Shown: piece after piece, positions 1 to 7,089 of the stretch
Position numbering within the stretch: position 1 is the first letter of the stretch
Layout: every line of letters starts with the position of its first letter
Notes under the pieces: model-generated
Seen by the model: only the letters and a program-made list of their open reading frames with translations
Told to the model about the DNA's origin: nothing
Database searches by the model: none
Translations under genes and position numbers: made by a program
Origin: Rubrimonas cliftonensis
GTDB taxonomy: Bacteria; Pseudomonadota; Alphaproteobacteria; Rhodobacterales; Rhodobacteraceae
DNA length: 34,716 nucleotides
Assembly (NCBI RefSeq): GCF_900107585.1
Contig: NZ_FNQM01000025.1
Location: forward strand, 1 to 34,716
Direction of reading: 5' to 3'

Positions 1-302
1 CCCGAGCGCAGCGCGCGGCTCAGCGCCCGGTCGAAGCCGAGATCCTTCCACAGCTCGTGCAGCGCAAAGACGTCGCCGTAGCTTTGCGCGGGTTCGTGGG
101 TGAGGTGCGAGGCGGTGTTCTCCGCCCGGCCCAGGACGCGGTTGAGCCCACTGATCAGGGGATCCAGCTTCTCGGGCGTGAGATCCTCGATCCGCCCCAG
201 GTTCGCGATCACGCGGTGGCGAACCTTTCCCGCATCATCACGATAGCCCTCGACCAGCTGCAGATAGCGTCGTCCGCCCGACCGGGTGATCTTCGTGTAC
301 AT
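1..302 (-). CDS. IS1634-like family transposase, N-terminal part (cut by left window edge)
   Basis: Reading leftwards from an ATG at 302 there is an uninterrupted frame of about 100 codons to the window edge. It begins MYTKITRSGGRRYLQLVEGY and continues with a VRHRVIANLGRIEDLTPEKL-type stretch and an FALHELWKDLGFDRAL segment. This is the N-terminal pattern I know from IS1634-like (DDE) transposases, which cut and paste their own element. The catalytic core lies outside the window. The neighbouring lipoprotein gene is broken, which fits insertion of a mobile element. The family call rests on remembered sequence pattern; no terminal repeat pair can be checked because the other end is missing. 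Confidence 0.8.
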   Translation of the reverse strand, partial: MYTKITRSGGRRYLQLVEGYRDDAGKVRHRVIANLGRIEDLTPEKLDPLISGLNRVLGRAENTASHLTHEPAQSYGDVFALHELWKDLGFDRALSRALRS

Positions 303-470
303 GCCGCAACGATATCACGGCAGAAAACTGCTTTCCATCGTGAAATACCGATGACGTGCCACAACACAACTTCGCTGCAATCACCCCCGGGCAAAGGCTA
401 AGTTATTGATTACCCAGAGGCTAACGGTCCGGGTGCCCGAAAATCGGGGCCGGAAGTGTCGAACTCCGGT
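1..470 (-). mobile_element. Insertion sequence (IS1634-like), one end only
   Basis: This interval covers the transposase start plus its upstream end. The outer boundary is estimated at roughly 460-480, where the lipoprotein frame read on the minus strand changes from plausible protein (ending around AWAFRLQNGK) to sequence that reads on to a stop inside the element. Base composition from about 300 to 450 is more AT-rich than the flanking genes. Terminal inverted repeats and target duplication cannot be shown because the other end is absent. Confidence 0.6.
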
Positions 471-746
471 TCCCACCTTGCCGTTTTGCAAGCGGAACGC
501 CCAGGCGCCGCCGATCGCCGTCTCCGACGCTGGCGGCAGGGTCCACCCGGCGCTCTCCGCCGCGCTCGCGGCGCCGGCGAAGGCGGCGGCGCTGGCTTCG
601 AAGCTGTGGGGCAGGGCGGCGAGGAGCGCCTCGCGGCTGCCGGGCGCGGCGGCGACGGGGGGGCCTGAGCCGGCCGTCTCGGTGCAGCCCGCCAGCGCTG
701 CGGTGCAGAGCGCTGCGGCGAGCAGTGTGCGCCGGCCCGGAAGAAT
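381..746 (-). pseudogene. Small lipoprotein gene truncated by the insertion sequence
   Basis: A minus-strand frame of 121 codons opens near 746 with RRTLLAAALCTAALAGC, a short basic-hydrophobic signal ending in a lipobox (L-A-G-C, Cys about residue 21), then an Ala-rich segment up to about position 470. It would have been an outer- or inner-membrane lipoprotein. The frame then runs into the insertion sequence and stops at 381. No ATG, GTG or TTG precedes the signal peptide in this frame: the codon where a start is expected reads ATT (744-746), and a GGAGG lies upstream near 766-770. A lost 3' end and a lost start codon both suggest a decaying gene; ATT initiation is possible but rare. Function unknown. 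Confidence 0.6.
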
Positions 747-844
747 GCTATTGTCGTGCCAATGAGCCTCCGTGTCTGGGCTGCCGGTTTCGTGCGGCGG
801 GGCGGATGGTCGCCCAGGGGATCGACAGATCGCAAGGAGATCCG

Positions 845-1162
845 ATGCCGTTGCCAGCCGTGTTGATGTCTCCGCTCGCGCTGCGCGCGCTTCAGGTTGG
901 CGGCGCCGTGGCGCTGGGCGCCGTTCTCGCCGCGCGGCGCAGGGCGGCGGAAGGGCCGGAGCGGGTTGACATCGTCAGCGACGACGCGCTCGACCGGGTG
1001 GCGGACGGCGCCGACCTGCGGCTCGACCGCGCCAACGGCCGCGCCGACGGCGAGGCGCGCTGGGCGCGCACCGTGCGGCTGGGGCCGAACGGGCCGGGCG
1101 TCTCGGTCGACTTCGCCGCGCTGGGGCGGCTGCGGGTGCGGCGCGTGCGCGCCGGAAAGTGA
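845..1162 (+). CDS. Small membrane-associated hypothetical protein
   Basis: 105 residues. ATG at 845 is preceded by AAGGAGA (about 834-840), which decides the start over upstream in-frame codons. Residues about 4-28 form one hydrophobic segment (LSPLALR/ALQVGGAVALGAVLAARRR type), followed by basic residues and a hydrophilic C-terminal half rich in Asp and Arg. This fits a single N-terminal membrane anchor with a cytoplasmic tail. I do not recognise the family. It is divergent from the broken lipoprotein gene, with about 100 bp between them. GC-rich codon use matches its neighbours. Confidence 0.6.
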   Translation: MPLPAVLMSPLALRALQVGGAVALGAVLAARRRAAEGPERVDIVSDDALDRVADGADLRLDRANGRADGEARWARTVRLGPNGPGVSVDFAALGRLRVRRVRAGK

Positions 1163-1274
1163 CGACGGACGGGGCCGGGACGGCCGCCTCACCCCGGCCG
1201 GTCGCGGCGCCGCTGGACAAGCCGCGCGCCGGCGGGCGAGATGCGCGCAGCGTTTCCGCCGGAGGGCCCTCGCG

Positions 1275-1886
1275 ATGAAGCTGATCCACTCGCCGACCTC
1301 GCCCTATGTCCGCAAGGTCGTCGTGGCGCTGCATGAGACCGGGCTCGCCGACCGGGTGACGCTCGCCCCGGTGCAGACCACGCCGATGGCGAGCCACCCG
1401 GACGCCGTGGCGGCGAACCCGCTGGGCAAGGTGCCGGCGCTGGAGCGGCCCGATGGCCCGACGCTGTTCGACAGCCGCGTGATCACCCGCTACGTCGACA
1501 GTCTGCATGACGGGCGCAAGCTCTATCCCGAGGGGCCAGCGCAGTGGTCGACGCTGACGCTGGAGGCGCTGGGCGACGGCGTGCTCGACGCCGGCGTTTC
1601 GGCCACATACGAATGGCGGCTGCGCCCTGACGAGATGCAGTACGCGCCGTGGATCGCGGCGCAGCGGGCCAAGATCGCGCGGGCGCTCGACGCGCTGGAG
1701 GCGCAGTGGCTGGCGCATCTGGCCGGGCCGCTCGACGCCGGCGCGATCTCGGTCGCCTGCGCGCTGGGCTATCTCGACTTCCGCTTCGGCGACATGGGCT
1801 GGCGCGATGGCCGGCCGCAGCTCGCCGCCTGGCACGCGACCTTCGCCGAGCGCGAGAGCTGGAAGGCGACGGTTCCGCCGTCCTGA
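1275..1886 (+). CDS. Glutathione S-transferase family protein
   Basis: 203 residues, the usual length for bacterial cytosolic GSTs. The N-terminal thioredoxin-fold domain (residues about 1-80) begins MKLIHSPTSPYVRKV, with the Ser/Pro motif typical of the family, and contains NPLGKVPALE (the cis-Pro loop, glutathione site) and a DSRVITRYVD segment. The all-helical C-terminal domain follows (about 90-200). GSTs conjugate or reduce electrophiles with glutathione in the cytoplasm; the C-terminal pattern resembles the YibF-like group, whose substrate is not known. ATG at 1275 follows GGAGG (1260-1264). The LysE-type exporter starts 10 bp after the stop, suggesting co-transcription. Confidence 0.85.
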   Translation: MKLIHSPTSPYVRKVVVALHETGLADRVTLAPVQTTPMASHPDAVAANPLGKVPALERPDGPTLFDSRVITRYVDSLHDGRKLYPEGPAQWSTLTLEALGDGVLDAGVSATYEWRLRPDEMQYAPWIAAQRAKIARALDALEAQWLAHLAGPLDAGAISVACALGYLDFRFGDMGWRDGRPQLAAWHATFAERESWKATVPPS

Positions 1887-1896
1887 GCGGCCGGCG

Positions 1897-2544
1897 GTGG
1901 GTTTTCTCGCGGCGCAGCCCTGGACGGAGCTGCTGTCGATCTGGGCGTTCTTCGCGCTGAACGTCCTGACCCCCGGGCCGAACGTGTTCAACACCATCGG
2001 CATCGCGCTCGGTTCCGGGCGCGGGCCGGCGCTGGCGGCGGCGGCTGGCGTCGCGCCGGGCGTGATGCTGTGGGGGACGGCGGCGACGCTGGGCGCGGCG
2101 ACGCTGTTCGCGCTGTGGCCTGCGGCGGAGACGGCGCTGACGCTGCTGGGCGCGGGGCTGCTTCTGCTGTTCGGGTCGCGCTACATCCGCCGCGCGCTGG
2201 CGACCGGGCCGGGGGCGGTGAAGGCGCGGGCGGGTGCGACGCCGCTGCGCGCCTTCATGGCGACGCTGGCGGTGCTGGCGACCAATCCCAAGGCGCTGAC
2301 GACATGGCTCGTGATCCTGTCGCTGTTTCCCGCGGCGCAGGCGAGCACGGGCACGCTGGCGCTGCTGGTGGTCGGGATGGCGTCGGTGGGGACGCTGATG
2401 CATGTCGGCTATGCGCTGCTGTTCAGCACGCGCGCCGCGGCGGCGGTCTATGCCCGCGCCGCGCGGGGCGTGGACGCCGCGGTGGGCCTGTTTTTCATGG
2501 GGTTGGGGCTGAGGCTGATCGCCGGGCGGGCTGGCGTATGGTGA
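1897..2544 (+). CDS. LysE/RhtB family exporter
   Basis: About 215 residues with six predicted membrane helices. The first helix carries the family signature FFALNVLTPGPNVFNTIG, and a later helix reads LAVLATNPKALTTW, the second conserved block of LysE/RhtB amino-acid efflux proteins. These export amino acids or analogues across the inner membrane; the substrate here is not evident. I chose GTG at 1897, which gives the normal short N-terminus before helix 1; upstream in-frame ATG codons lie inside the GST gene and add an Arg-rich leader that does not fit. No strong ribosome site precedes it, so translation may depend on the GST gene 10 bp upstream. Confidence 0.85.
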   Translation: MGFLAAQPWTELLSIWAFFALNVLTPGPNVFNTIGIALGSGRGPALAAAAGVAPGVMLWGTAATLGAATLFALWPAAETALTLLGAGLLLLFGSRYIRRALATGPGAVKARAGATPLRAFMATLAVLATNPKALTTWLVILSLFPAAQASTGTLALLVVGMASVGTLMHVGYALLFSTRAAAAVYARAARGVDAAVGLFFMGLGLRLIAGRAGVW

Positions 2545-2673
2545 CGGCGGGACGGGGCCATCGGAATTTGTTGTGTCTTGCGCAATGATCATTCCTTTAA
2601 CTTATGGATGCGGAAGGCGCATCTGAGACGGGTCGGCGGCGCGCGGCGTCGCCTGTGATCCGGAGGATGCTTG

Positions 2674-2886
2674 ATGACCTACTATCAGGACGCATTCTGT
2701 CGGCGCGTCGTCAGCCGTGACCTCGCGACGCTTCGCGGGCGCGGCGTCGCGGCGGCCTCGGCGCTGCTGTCGCTCGTCGCGTTCGCCGTGCTGGTGGCGC
2801 TGCCGCTGCTGCTGGGCGTCGCGGCCCCGGAGACGCCTTCCGTCGAAGACTGGCGCGGCAACAGCGCCTCGCTGCCGAGCGAGTGA
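2674..2886 (+). CDS. Small single-helix membrane protein
   Basis: 70 residues. ATG at 2674 has a well-placed GGAGG (2662-2666). The N-terminal 27 residues are polar (MTYYQDAFCRRVVSRDLATL), then one long hydrophobic helix (about residues 29-50) and a short acidic, Ser-rich tail. Topology could be cytoplasmic N-terminus with a small periplasmic tail. I do not recognise the family. The upstream 130 bp are AT-richer around 2565-2605 and may hold its promoter, though no convincing -35/-10 pair is seen. The ArsR-type gene converges on it with 27 bp between the stops. Confidence 0.6.
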   Translation: MTYYQDAFCRRVVSRDLATLRGRGVAAASALLSLVAFAVLVALPLLLGVAAPETPSVEDWRGNSASLPSE

Positions 2887-2913
2887 CGGCGGGCGCAGGA
2901 GCCGCGCAGCGCG

Positions 2914-3612
2914 TCACGCCGCCGGGGTGGGCGGCTCGAACCCGAAGCTTTGGCGCAGCGCCGCGCGGCCGGCGGGGGTGATCTCGATCACCCGCGCGCC
3001 GGGGATGCGGCGCACCCATCCATCGGCCTCGGCGCGGACGAGCAGGGCGGCCCCGAGCGCCCCGCCGACATGGGCGCGGCGCTCGCTCCAGTCGAGGCAG
3101 CGCGGGGCGAGGCGGCGGCGGGCGCCGCTCGCGGCGGCGACGTCCACCCCGGCGGCGGCGAGCCGGTCGGCGCCGGCCGGCGTGATCGAAAAATCGTCTT
3201 CCTGCGGGATCAGCCAGTCCAGCGCGACGAACCGCTCCGCGAGCGCCACGGCGACGGTCCCGGCGAGATGGTCGTAGCAGCTCCGGCACCAGCGCATCCG
3301 CGCCTCCCGCGGGCCGGGCAGCCGCTTCGGCCGCGCGACCGGAGCCAGCGCGGCCAGCGCGTCGAGCGCGTCCGCAGCCTCGGGCGAGGCGAGGCGGAAG
3401 TAACGATGCCGGCCCTGCTTCTCCACCGCGAGAAGCCCGCCGGCGACCAGCCGCGCGAGGTGCGAGGAGGCGGTGGCCGGCGTCACGCCGCCGACGCCGG
3501 CCAACTCTCCCGCGGTGTGGGCGCCGCCGTCCATCAGGCTCGACAGCATCCGCGCGCGGGCGGGCTCGCCGATCAGGGCGGCGATCTCGGCGAAGTCGGG
3601 GCCGTCGGTCAT
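2914..3612 (-). CDS. ArsR-type winged-helix transcriptional regulator
   Basis: 232 residues. The N-terminal about 90 residues form an ArsR/SmtB winged helix: IAALIGEPARARMLSSLMDG, then TAGELAGVGGVTPATASSHL (recognition helix) and LLAVEKQGRHRYFRLAS (wing). The rest is an extra domain with MRWCRSCYDHLAGTVAVALA, the conserved Cys-containing block of a larger ArsR subgroup, and a C-terminal segment resembling a second winged helix (ITPAGRAALRQSFGF). The ligand is unknown; the CxxC could bind metal or sense redox state, but the classic ArsR metal box is absent. Divergent from the DUF1127 gene across 79 bp that hold a candidate operator, so autoregulation and control of that gene are plausible. Confidence 0.85.
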   Translation of the reverse strand: MTDGPDFAEIAALIGEPARARMLSSLMDGGAHTAGELAGVGGVTPATASSHLARLVAGGLLAVEKQGRHRYFRLASPEAADALDALAALAPVARPKRLPGPREARMRWCRSCYDHLAGTVAVALAERFVALDWLIPQEDDFSITPAGADRLAAAGVDVAAASGARRRLAPRCLDWSERRAHVGGALGAALLVRAEADGWVRRIPGARVIEITPAGRAALRQSFGFEPPTPAA

Positions 3613-3614
3613 GC

Positions 3615-3630
3615 TTCGATGCTAGCCGAA
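3615..3630. promoter_or_regulatory. Candidate operator of the ArsR-type regulator
   Basis: A 16-bp imperfect palindrome, TTCGatgctagcCGAA with a GCTAGC core, starts 3 bases upstream of the regulator's ATG within the 79-bp divergent region. ArsR-family proteins usually bind such dyads at their own promoter. No experiment-level evidence; short palindromes occur by chance. Confidence 0.3.
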
Positions 3631-3691
3631 ACATGCCGGGCCGTGAAGCGGCTACGGCTCCAGCGTCATCGCACCATGATGGAGACGCCCC

Positions 3692-3919
3692 ATGACCTTC
3701 CGCATCGCCTTCGGCCTCCGGCCGCCCCTCGCCGCCATGCGCGCGGTCGAGCCGTTGCGCCGACTGCGCGCGGCGCTCGCGCTCCGCGCGGCGGTCGCGC
3801 GGGAGCGACGGGCGCTCGCCGCGCTCGATGCGCGCCTGCTGCGCGATGTCGGGCTGGGCGAGGCCGAGGCGCGGGCCGAGGCGGCGAAGGGCTGGCGGGC
3901 GCCGCCCGCGCGCCGCTGA
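3692..3919 (+). CDS. DUF1127 domain protein
   Basis: 75 residues, Arg- and Ala-rich. The C-terminal half reads ERRALAALDARLLRDVGLGE followed by AEARAEAAKGWRA, the characteristic DUF1127 pattern (LxxLDxRxLRDIGL...A..EAxKxxW). In other alphaproteobacteria such short basic proteins have been linked to RNA metabolism and phosphate or stress physiology; that is family knowledge and is not shown here. ATG at 3692 has GGAG at about 3681-3684. It is divergent from the ArsR-type regulator and 160 bp before the formate dehydrogenase gene. Confidence 0.8.
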   Translation: MTFRIAFGLRPPLAAMRAVEPLRRLRAALALRAAVARERRALAALDARLLRDVGLGEAEARAEAAKGWRAPPARR

Positions 3920-3923
3920 AAAA

Positions 3924-3950
3924 GCGCCCGCCAGGGGCCGCAAGGGGCGC
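3924..3950 (-). terminator. Possible intrinsic terminator read on the minus strand
   Basis: GCGCCC (3924-3929) pairs with GGGCGC (3945-3950) across a 15-base loop, and on the minus strand the stem is followed by TTTTT (plus-strand A run 3919-3923, overlapping the DUF1127 stop). It would stop leftward, antisense transcripts. On the plus strand it has no T run. Loop size is long, so confidence is low. Confidence 0.3.
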
Positions 3951-4079
3951 GCGACCTACCCGAACGGGTGGCCTTAACAAGTCGTAAACCCTTGTCGGCG
4001 CGGCGCTTCCGCGCACTGCGCGCGGCCCCGGAAAGGTGTAGCGTACGCCACGCGCCAGTTTTCCGGAGAGACCCACGCC

Positions 4080-6857
4080 ATGGCCGACATCGTGTTCACC
4101 CTCGACGGCAAGCCGGTCGTCGCGAAGCCCGGCGAGACGATCTGGGAGGTCGCCAAGCGCGAGGGAACCGCGCTGCCGCATCTCTGCCACAAGGACGCGA
4201 CCGGCTACCGGCCGGACGGCAACTGCCGCGCCTGCGTGGTGGAGATCGAGGGCGAGCGCGTGCTGGCGGCGTCCTGCATCCGCGCGCCGAGCGCGGGCAT
4301 GGTGGTCAACACCGCCGGCGAGCGGCCCGAGGCGGCGCGGAGAATGGTGGTCGAACTGCTCGCCGCCGACCAGCCCCCGCGCGAGGCGGCGCACGACAGG
4401 TCGGCGCATTTCTGGGACATGGCCGAGGCGACCGGGGTGGCGGACAGCCGCTTCCCGAAGCTGGAGCGCGAGCGCGTGCCGCTGCTGGACGGCAGCCACG
4501 TCGCCATGCGCGTGAATCTCGACTCCTGCATCCAGTGCAATCTCTGCGTGCGTGCCTGCGGCGAGGTGCAGGTCAACGAGGTGATCGGCATGGCCGGGCG
4601 CGGCCACGACGCCAAGATCGTGTTCGACTTCGACGACCCGATGGGCGAGAGCACCTGCGTCGCCTGCGGCGAGTGCGTGCAGGCCTGTCCGACCGGCGCG
4701 CTGATGCCGGCGGCGGCGGTCGACGCGGCTGAGGTGGGCGACAGCAAGGCGTTCGACCGCGAGGTGCGCTCGGTCTGCCCCTATTGCGGCGTGGGCTGCC
4801 AGCTCTCCTTCAAGATCAAGGATGAGAAGATCGCCTGGGTCGACGGCGTGGAGGGCCCGGCCAACGAATCGCGTCTCTGCGTGAAGGGCCGCTTCGGCTT
4901 CGACTACATCCACCACCCGCACCGGCTGACGAAACCGCTGATCCGCCGCGAGGACGCGCCGCCCAAGGGGCTGAACGTCGACCCGGCGAACCCGCTCGGC
5001 CATTTCCGAGAGGCGACGTGGGGCGAGGCGATCGCCGCGGCGGCCGGCAAGTTCGGCGCCTTGAAGGAGCGGTGGGGCGGGCGCTCGGTGGCCGGCTTCG
5101 GCTCGGCCAAATGCTCCAACGAGGAGGCGTATCTGTTCCAGAAGCTGATCCGCCAGGGCTTCGGGCACAACAACGTCGACCACTGCACGCGGCTCTGCCA
5201 CGCCTCCTCGGTCGCGGCGCTGATCGAGAATGTCGGCTCCGGCGCCGTGACGGCGACCTTCAACGAGATCGAGAACGCCGACGTCGCCATCGTGATCGGG
5301 GCCAACCCGACCGAGAACCACCCCGTCGCCGCGACCTACTTCAAGCAGTTCGCCAAGCGCGGCGGCAAGCTGATCGTGATGGACCCGCGCGCGCAGGCGC
5401 TGCGCCGGCAGGCGAGCCACATGCTCCAGTTCCGCCCGGGAACTGACGTGGCGCTGCTCAACGCGATCATGCACGTCATCGTGGAGGAGAAGCTCTACGA
5501 CCGGCAGTATGTCGAGGGCTTCACCGAGGGCTTCTTCGAGTTCCGCGACCATATCAAGGGTTTTCCGCCCGAGAAGATGGCCGATCTGTGCGGGATCGAC
5601 GCCGGGACGATCCGCGACGTGGCGCGCACCTTCGCCGACGCGAAGGCCGGGATGATCTTCTGGGGGATGGGCGTCAGCCAGCACATCCACGGCACCGACA
5701 ACGCGCGCTGCCTGATCTCGCTGGCGCTGCTCTGCGGCCATGTCGGGCGACCCGGCACCGGGCTGCACCCGCTGCGCGGCCAGAACAACGTGCAGGGCGC
5801 GTCGGACGCCGGGCTCATCCCGCAGATGATGCCAGACTACCATCCCGTCGCCGACGCCGAGGTGCGCGACCTCTTTCGCCACATCTGGGATGGCGCCGAG
5901 ATCAGCCCCGAGCCGGGGCTGACGGTGGTGGAGATCATGGACGGGATCTACCGCGGCCAGATCCGCGGCCTCTACGTCATGGGCGAGAACCCCGCGATGT
6001 CGGACCCCGACGTGGAGCACGCCCGCAAGGCGCTGGCGCGGCTCGAGCATCTCGTGGTGCAGGACGTGTTCCTGACCGAGACGGCGAACTTCGCCGACGT
6101 CATCCTGCCCGCGAGCGCCTGGCCCGAGAAGACCGGCACCGCCACCAACACCAACCGCCAGGTGCAGATGGGCCGCAAGGCGCTGAACCCGCCGGGCGAG
6201 GCGCGGGCGGACTGGCGCATCGTCATCGACATGGCCAACGCCATGGGGCTGGACTGGGACTACGACCACCCCCGCGAGGTGTTCGCGGAGATGAAGATGT
6301 CGATGCGCTCGCTGCACCACATCACCTGGAAGCGGCTGGAGCAGGAGAACGCGGTGATGTATCCGTGCCTCTCGACCGAGGATCCCGGCCAGCCGGTGGT
6401 GTTCGGCGACGGCTTCCCGCGCCGGGCGGGGCGGGCGAAGTTCACCCCTGCGCGCGTGACGCCGCCGGCGGAGGCGCCGGACGCAGCCTACCCGATGATT
6501 CTGACAACCGGTCGGCAGCTTGAGCACTGGCACACCGGCTCGATGACGCGCCGGGCGAGCGTCCTCGACGCGGTGGAGCCGGAGGCCAACGCCTCGCTGC
6601 ACCCCTCGACGCTGCGGAAGATGGGCGTGCGGCCCGGCGAGATGATCCGCATCGAGACGCGGCGCGGCGCCATCGAGATCATGGCGCGGGAGGACCGCGC
6701 GGTGGCCCCGGACATGGTGTTTCTGCCCTTCGCCTATGTCGAGGCGGCCGCCAACGTCCTGACCAACCCCCAGCTCGACCCTTGGGGCAAGATCCCCGAG
6801 TTCAAGTTCTCCGCCTGCCGCGTCGCGCCGGCGGGCGAGCGGCTGGCGGCGGAGTAG
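4080..6857 (+). CDS. fdhA: Formate dehydrogenase alpha subunit (molybdopterin oxidoreductase)
   Basis: 925 residues, cytoplasmic. Oxidises formate to CO2 at a bis-MGD molybdenum (or tungsten) centre. Domains in order: N-terminal [2Fe-2S] ferredoxin with Cys36, Cys49, Cys52, Cys66; a two-[4Fe-4S] ferredoxin domain (CIQCNLCVRAC, Cys150-160; CVACGECVQAC, Cys193-203); the [4Fe-4S] next to the cofactor (CPYCGVGC, Cys233-240, plus Cys267); and the catalytic core with TRLCHASS, where Cys373 is the metal ligand (not selenocysteine) and His374 the conserved neighbour. The C-terminal MGD-binding domain starts near LTTGRQLEHW. The region about 95-120, where FdsA/NuoG-type proteins have a His-Cys3 cluster, has no cysteine. 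No FdsB, FdsG, FdsD or FdhD gene is adjacent, so its electron partner is unknown. CGGAGAGA lies before the ATG. Confidence 0.92.
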   Translation: MADIVFTLDGKPVVAKPGETIWEVAKREGTALPHLCHKDATGYRPDGNCRACVVEIEGERVLAASCIRAPSAGMVVNTAGERPEAARRMVVELLAADQPPREAAHDRSAHFWDMAEATGVADSRFPKLERERVPLLDGSHVAMRVNLDSCIQCNLCVRACGEVQVNEVIGMAGRGHDAKIVFDFDDPMGESTCVACGECVQACPTGALMPAAAVDAAEVGDSKAFDREVRSVCPYCGVGCQLSFKIKDEKIAWVDGVEGPANESRLCVKGRFGFDYIHHPHRLTKPLIRREDAPPKGLNVDPANPLGHFREATWGEAIAAAAGKFGALKERWGGRSVAGFGSAKCSNEEAYLFQKLIRQGFGHNNVDHCTRLCHASSVAALIENVGSGAVTATFNEIENADVAIVIGANPTENHPVAATYFKQFAKRGGKLIVMDPRAQALRRQASHMLQFRPGTDVALLNAIMHVIVEEKLYDRQYVEGFTEGFFEFRDHIKGFPPEKMADLCGIDAGTIRDVARTFADAKAGMIFWGMGVSQHIHGTDNARCLISLALLCGHVGRPGTGLHPLRGQNNVQGASDAGLIPQMMPDYHPVADAEVRDLFRHIWDGAEISPEPGLTVVEIMDGIYRGQIRGLYVMGENPAMSDPDVEHARKALARLEHLVVQDVFLTETANFADVILPASAWPEKTGTATNTNRQVQMGRKALNPPGEARADWRIVIDMANAMGLDWDYDHPREVFAEMKMSMRSLHHITWKRLEQENAVMYPCLSTEDPGQPVVFGDGFPRRAGRAKFTPARVTPPAEAPDAAYPMILTTGRQLEHWHTGSMTRRASVLDAVEPEANASLHPSTLRKMGVRPGEMIRIETRRGAIEIMAREDRAVAPDMVFLPFAYVEAAANVLTNPQLDPWGKIPEFKFSACRVAPAGERLAAE

Positions 6858-6979
6858 CGCGCGCCGCGGCGGCGCCGACCGCCCGACCGAGGAATCCAGC
6901 CGCGCGCCCAAGCCGCGCGGCGGGCCTCTGGCCAATGGGGCGATGGCGGGCGGCTGCGTCCCAAAATGACGCAGGCGTT

Positions 6980-6997
6980 CTGTCATCAAACGGTTTC
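6980..6997 (+). promoter_or_regulatory. Possible Pho box upstream of the Na+/phosphate cotransporter
   Basis: CTGTCAT (6980-6986) exactly matches the first half of the PhoB box, and 11 bp later CGGTTTC (6991-6997) is a degenerate second half (4 of 7). It sits about 93 bp before the transporter start in the 232-bp gap after fdhA. A PhoB-controlled phosphate importer is biologically sensible; the second half is weak. Confidence 0.4.
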
Positions 6998-7089
6998 ACG
7001 ACGGCAGTACTCATCAAATATGAAACTTGTCGTTTTCCGTGCGGGGCTTGGAAAGTTCTGAAGCGGCAAGTACTGGTGAGGAAAAAATC

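Noticed and set aside
3666-6989. 1107-codon open frame on the minus strand opposite the formate dehydrogenase
   Set aside because: It is the high-GC shadow of fdhA: Arg/His/Leu-rich, no ribosome site, no family pattern, while the plus strand carries a complete enzyme.
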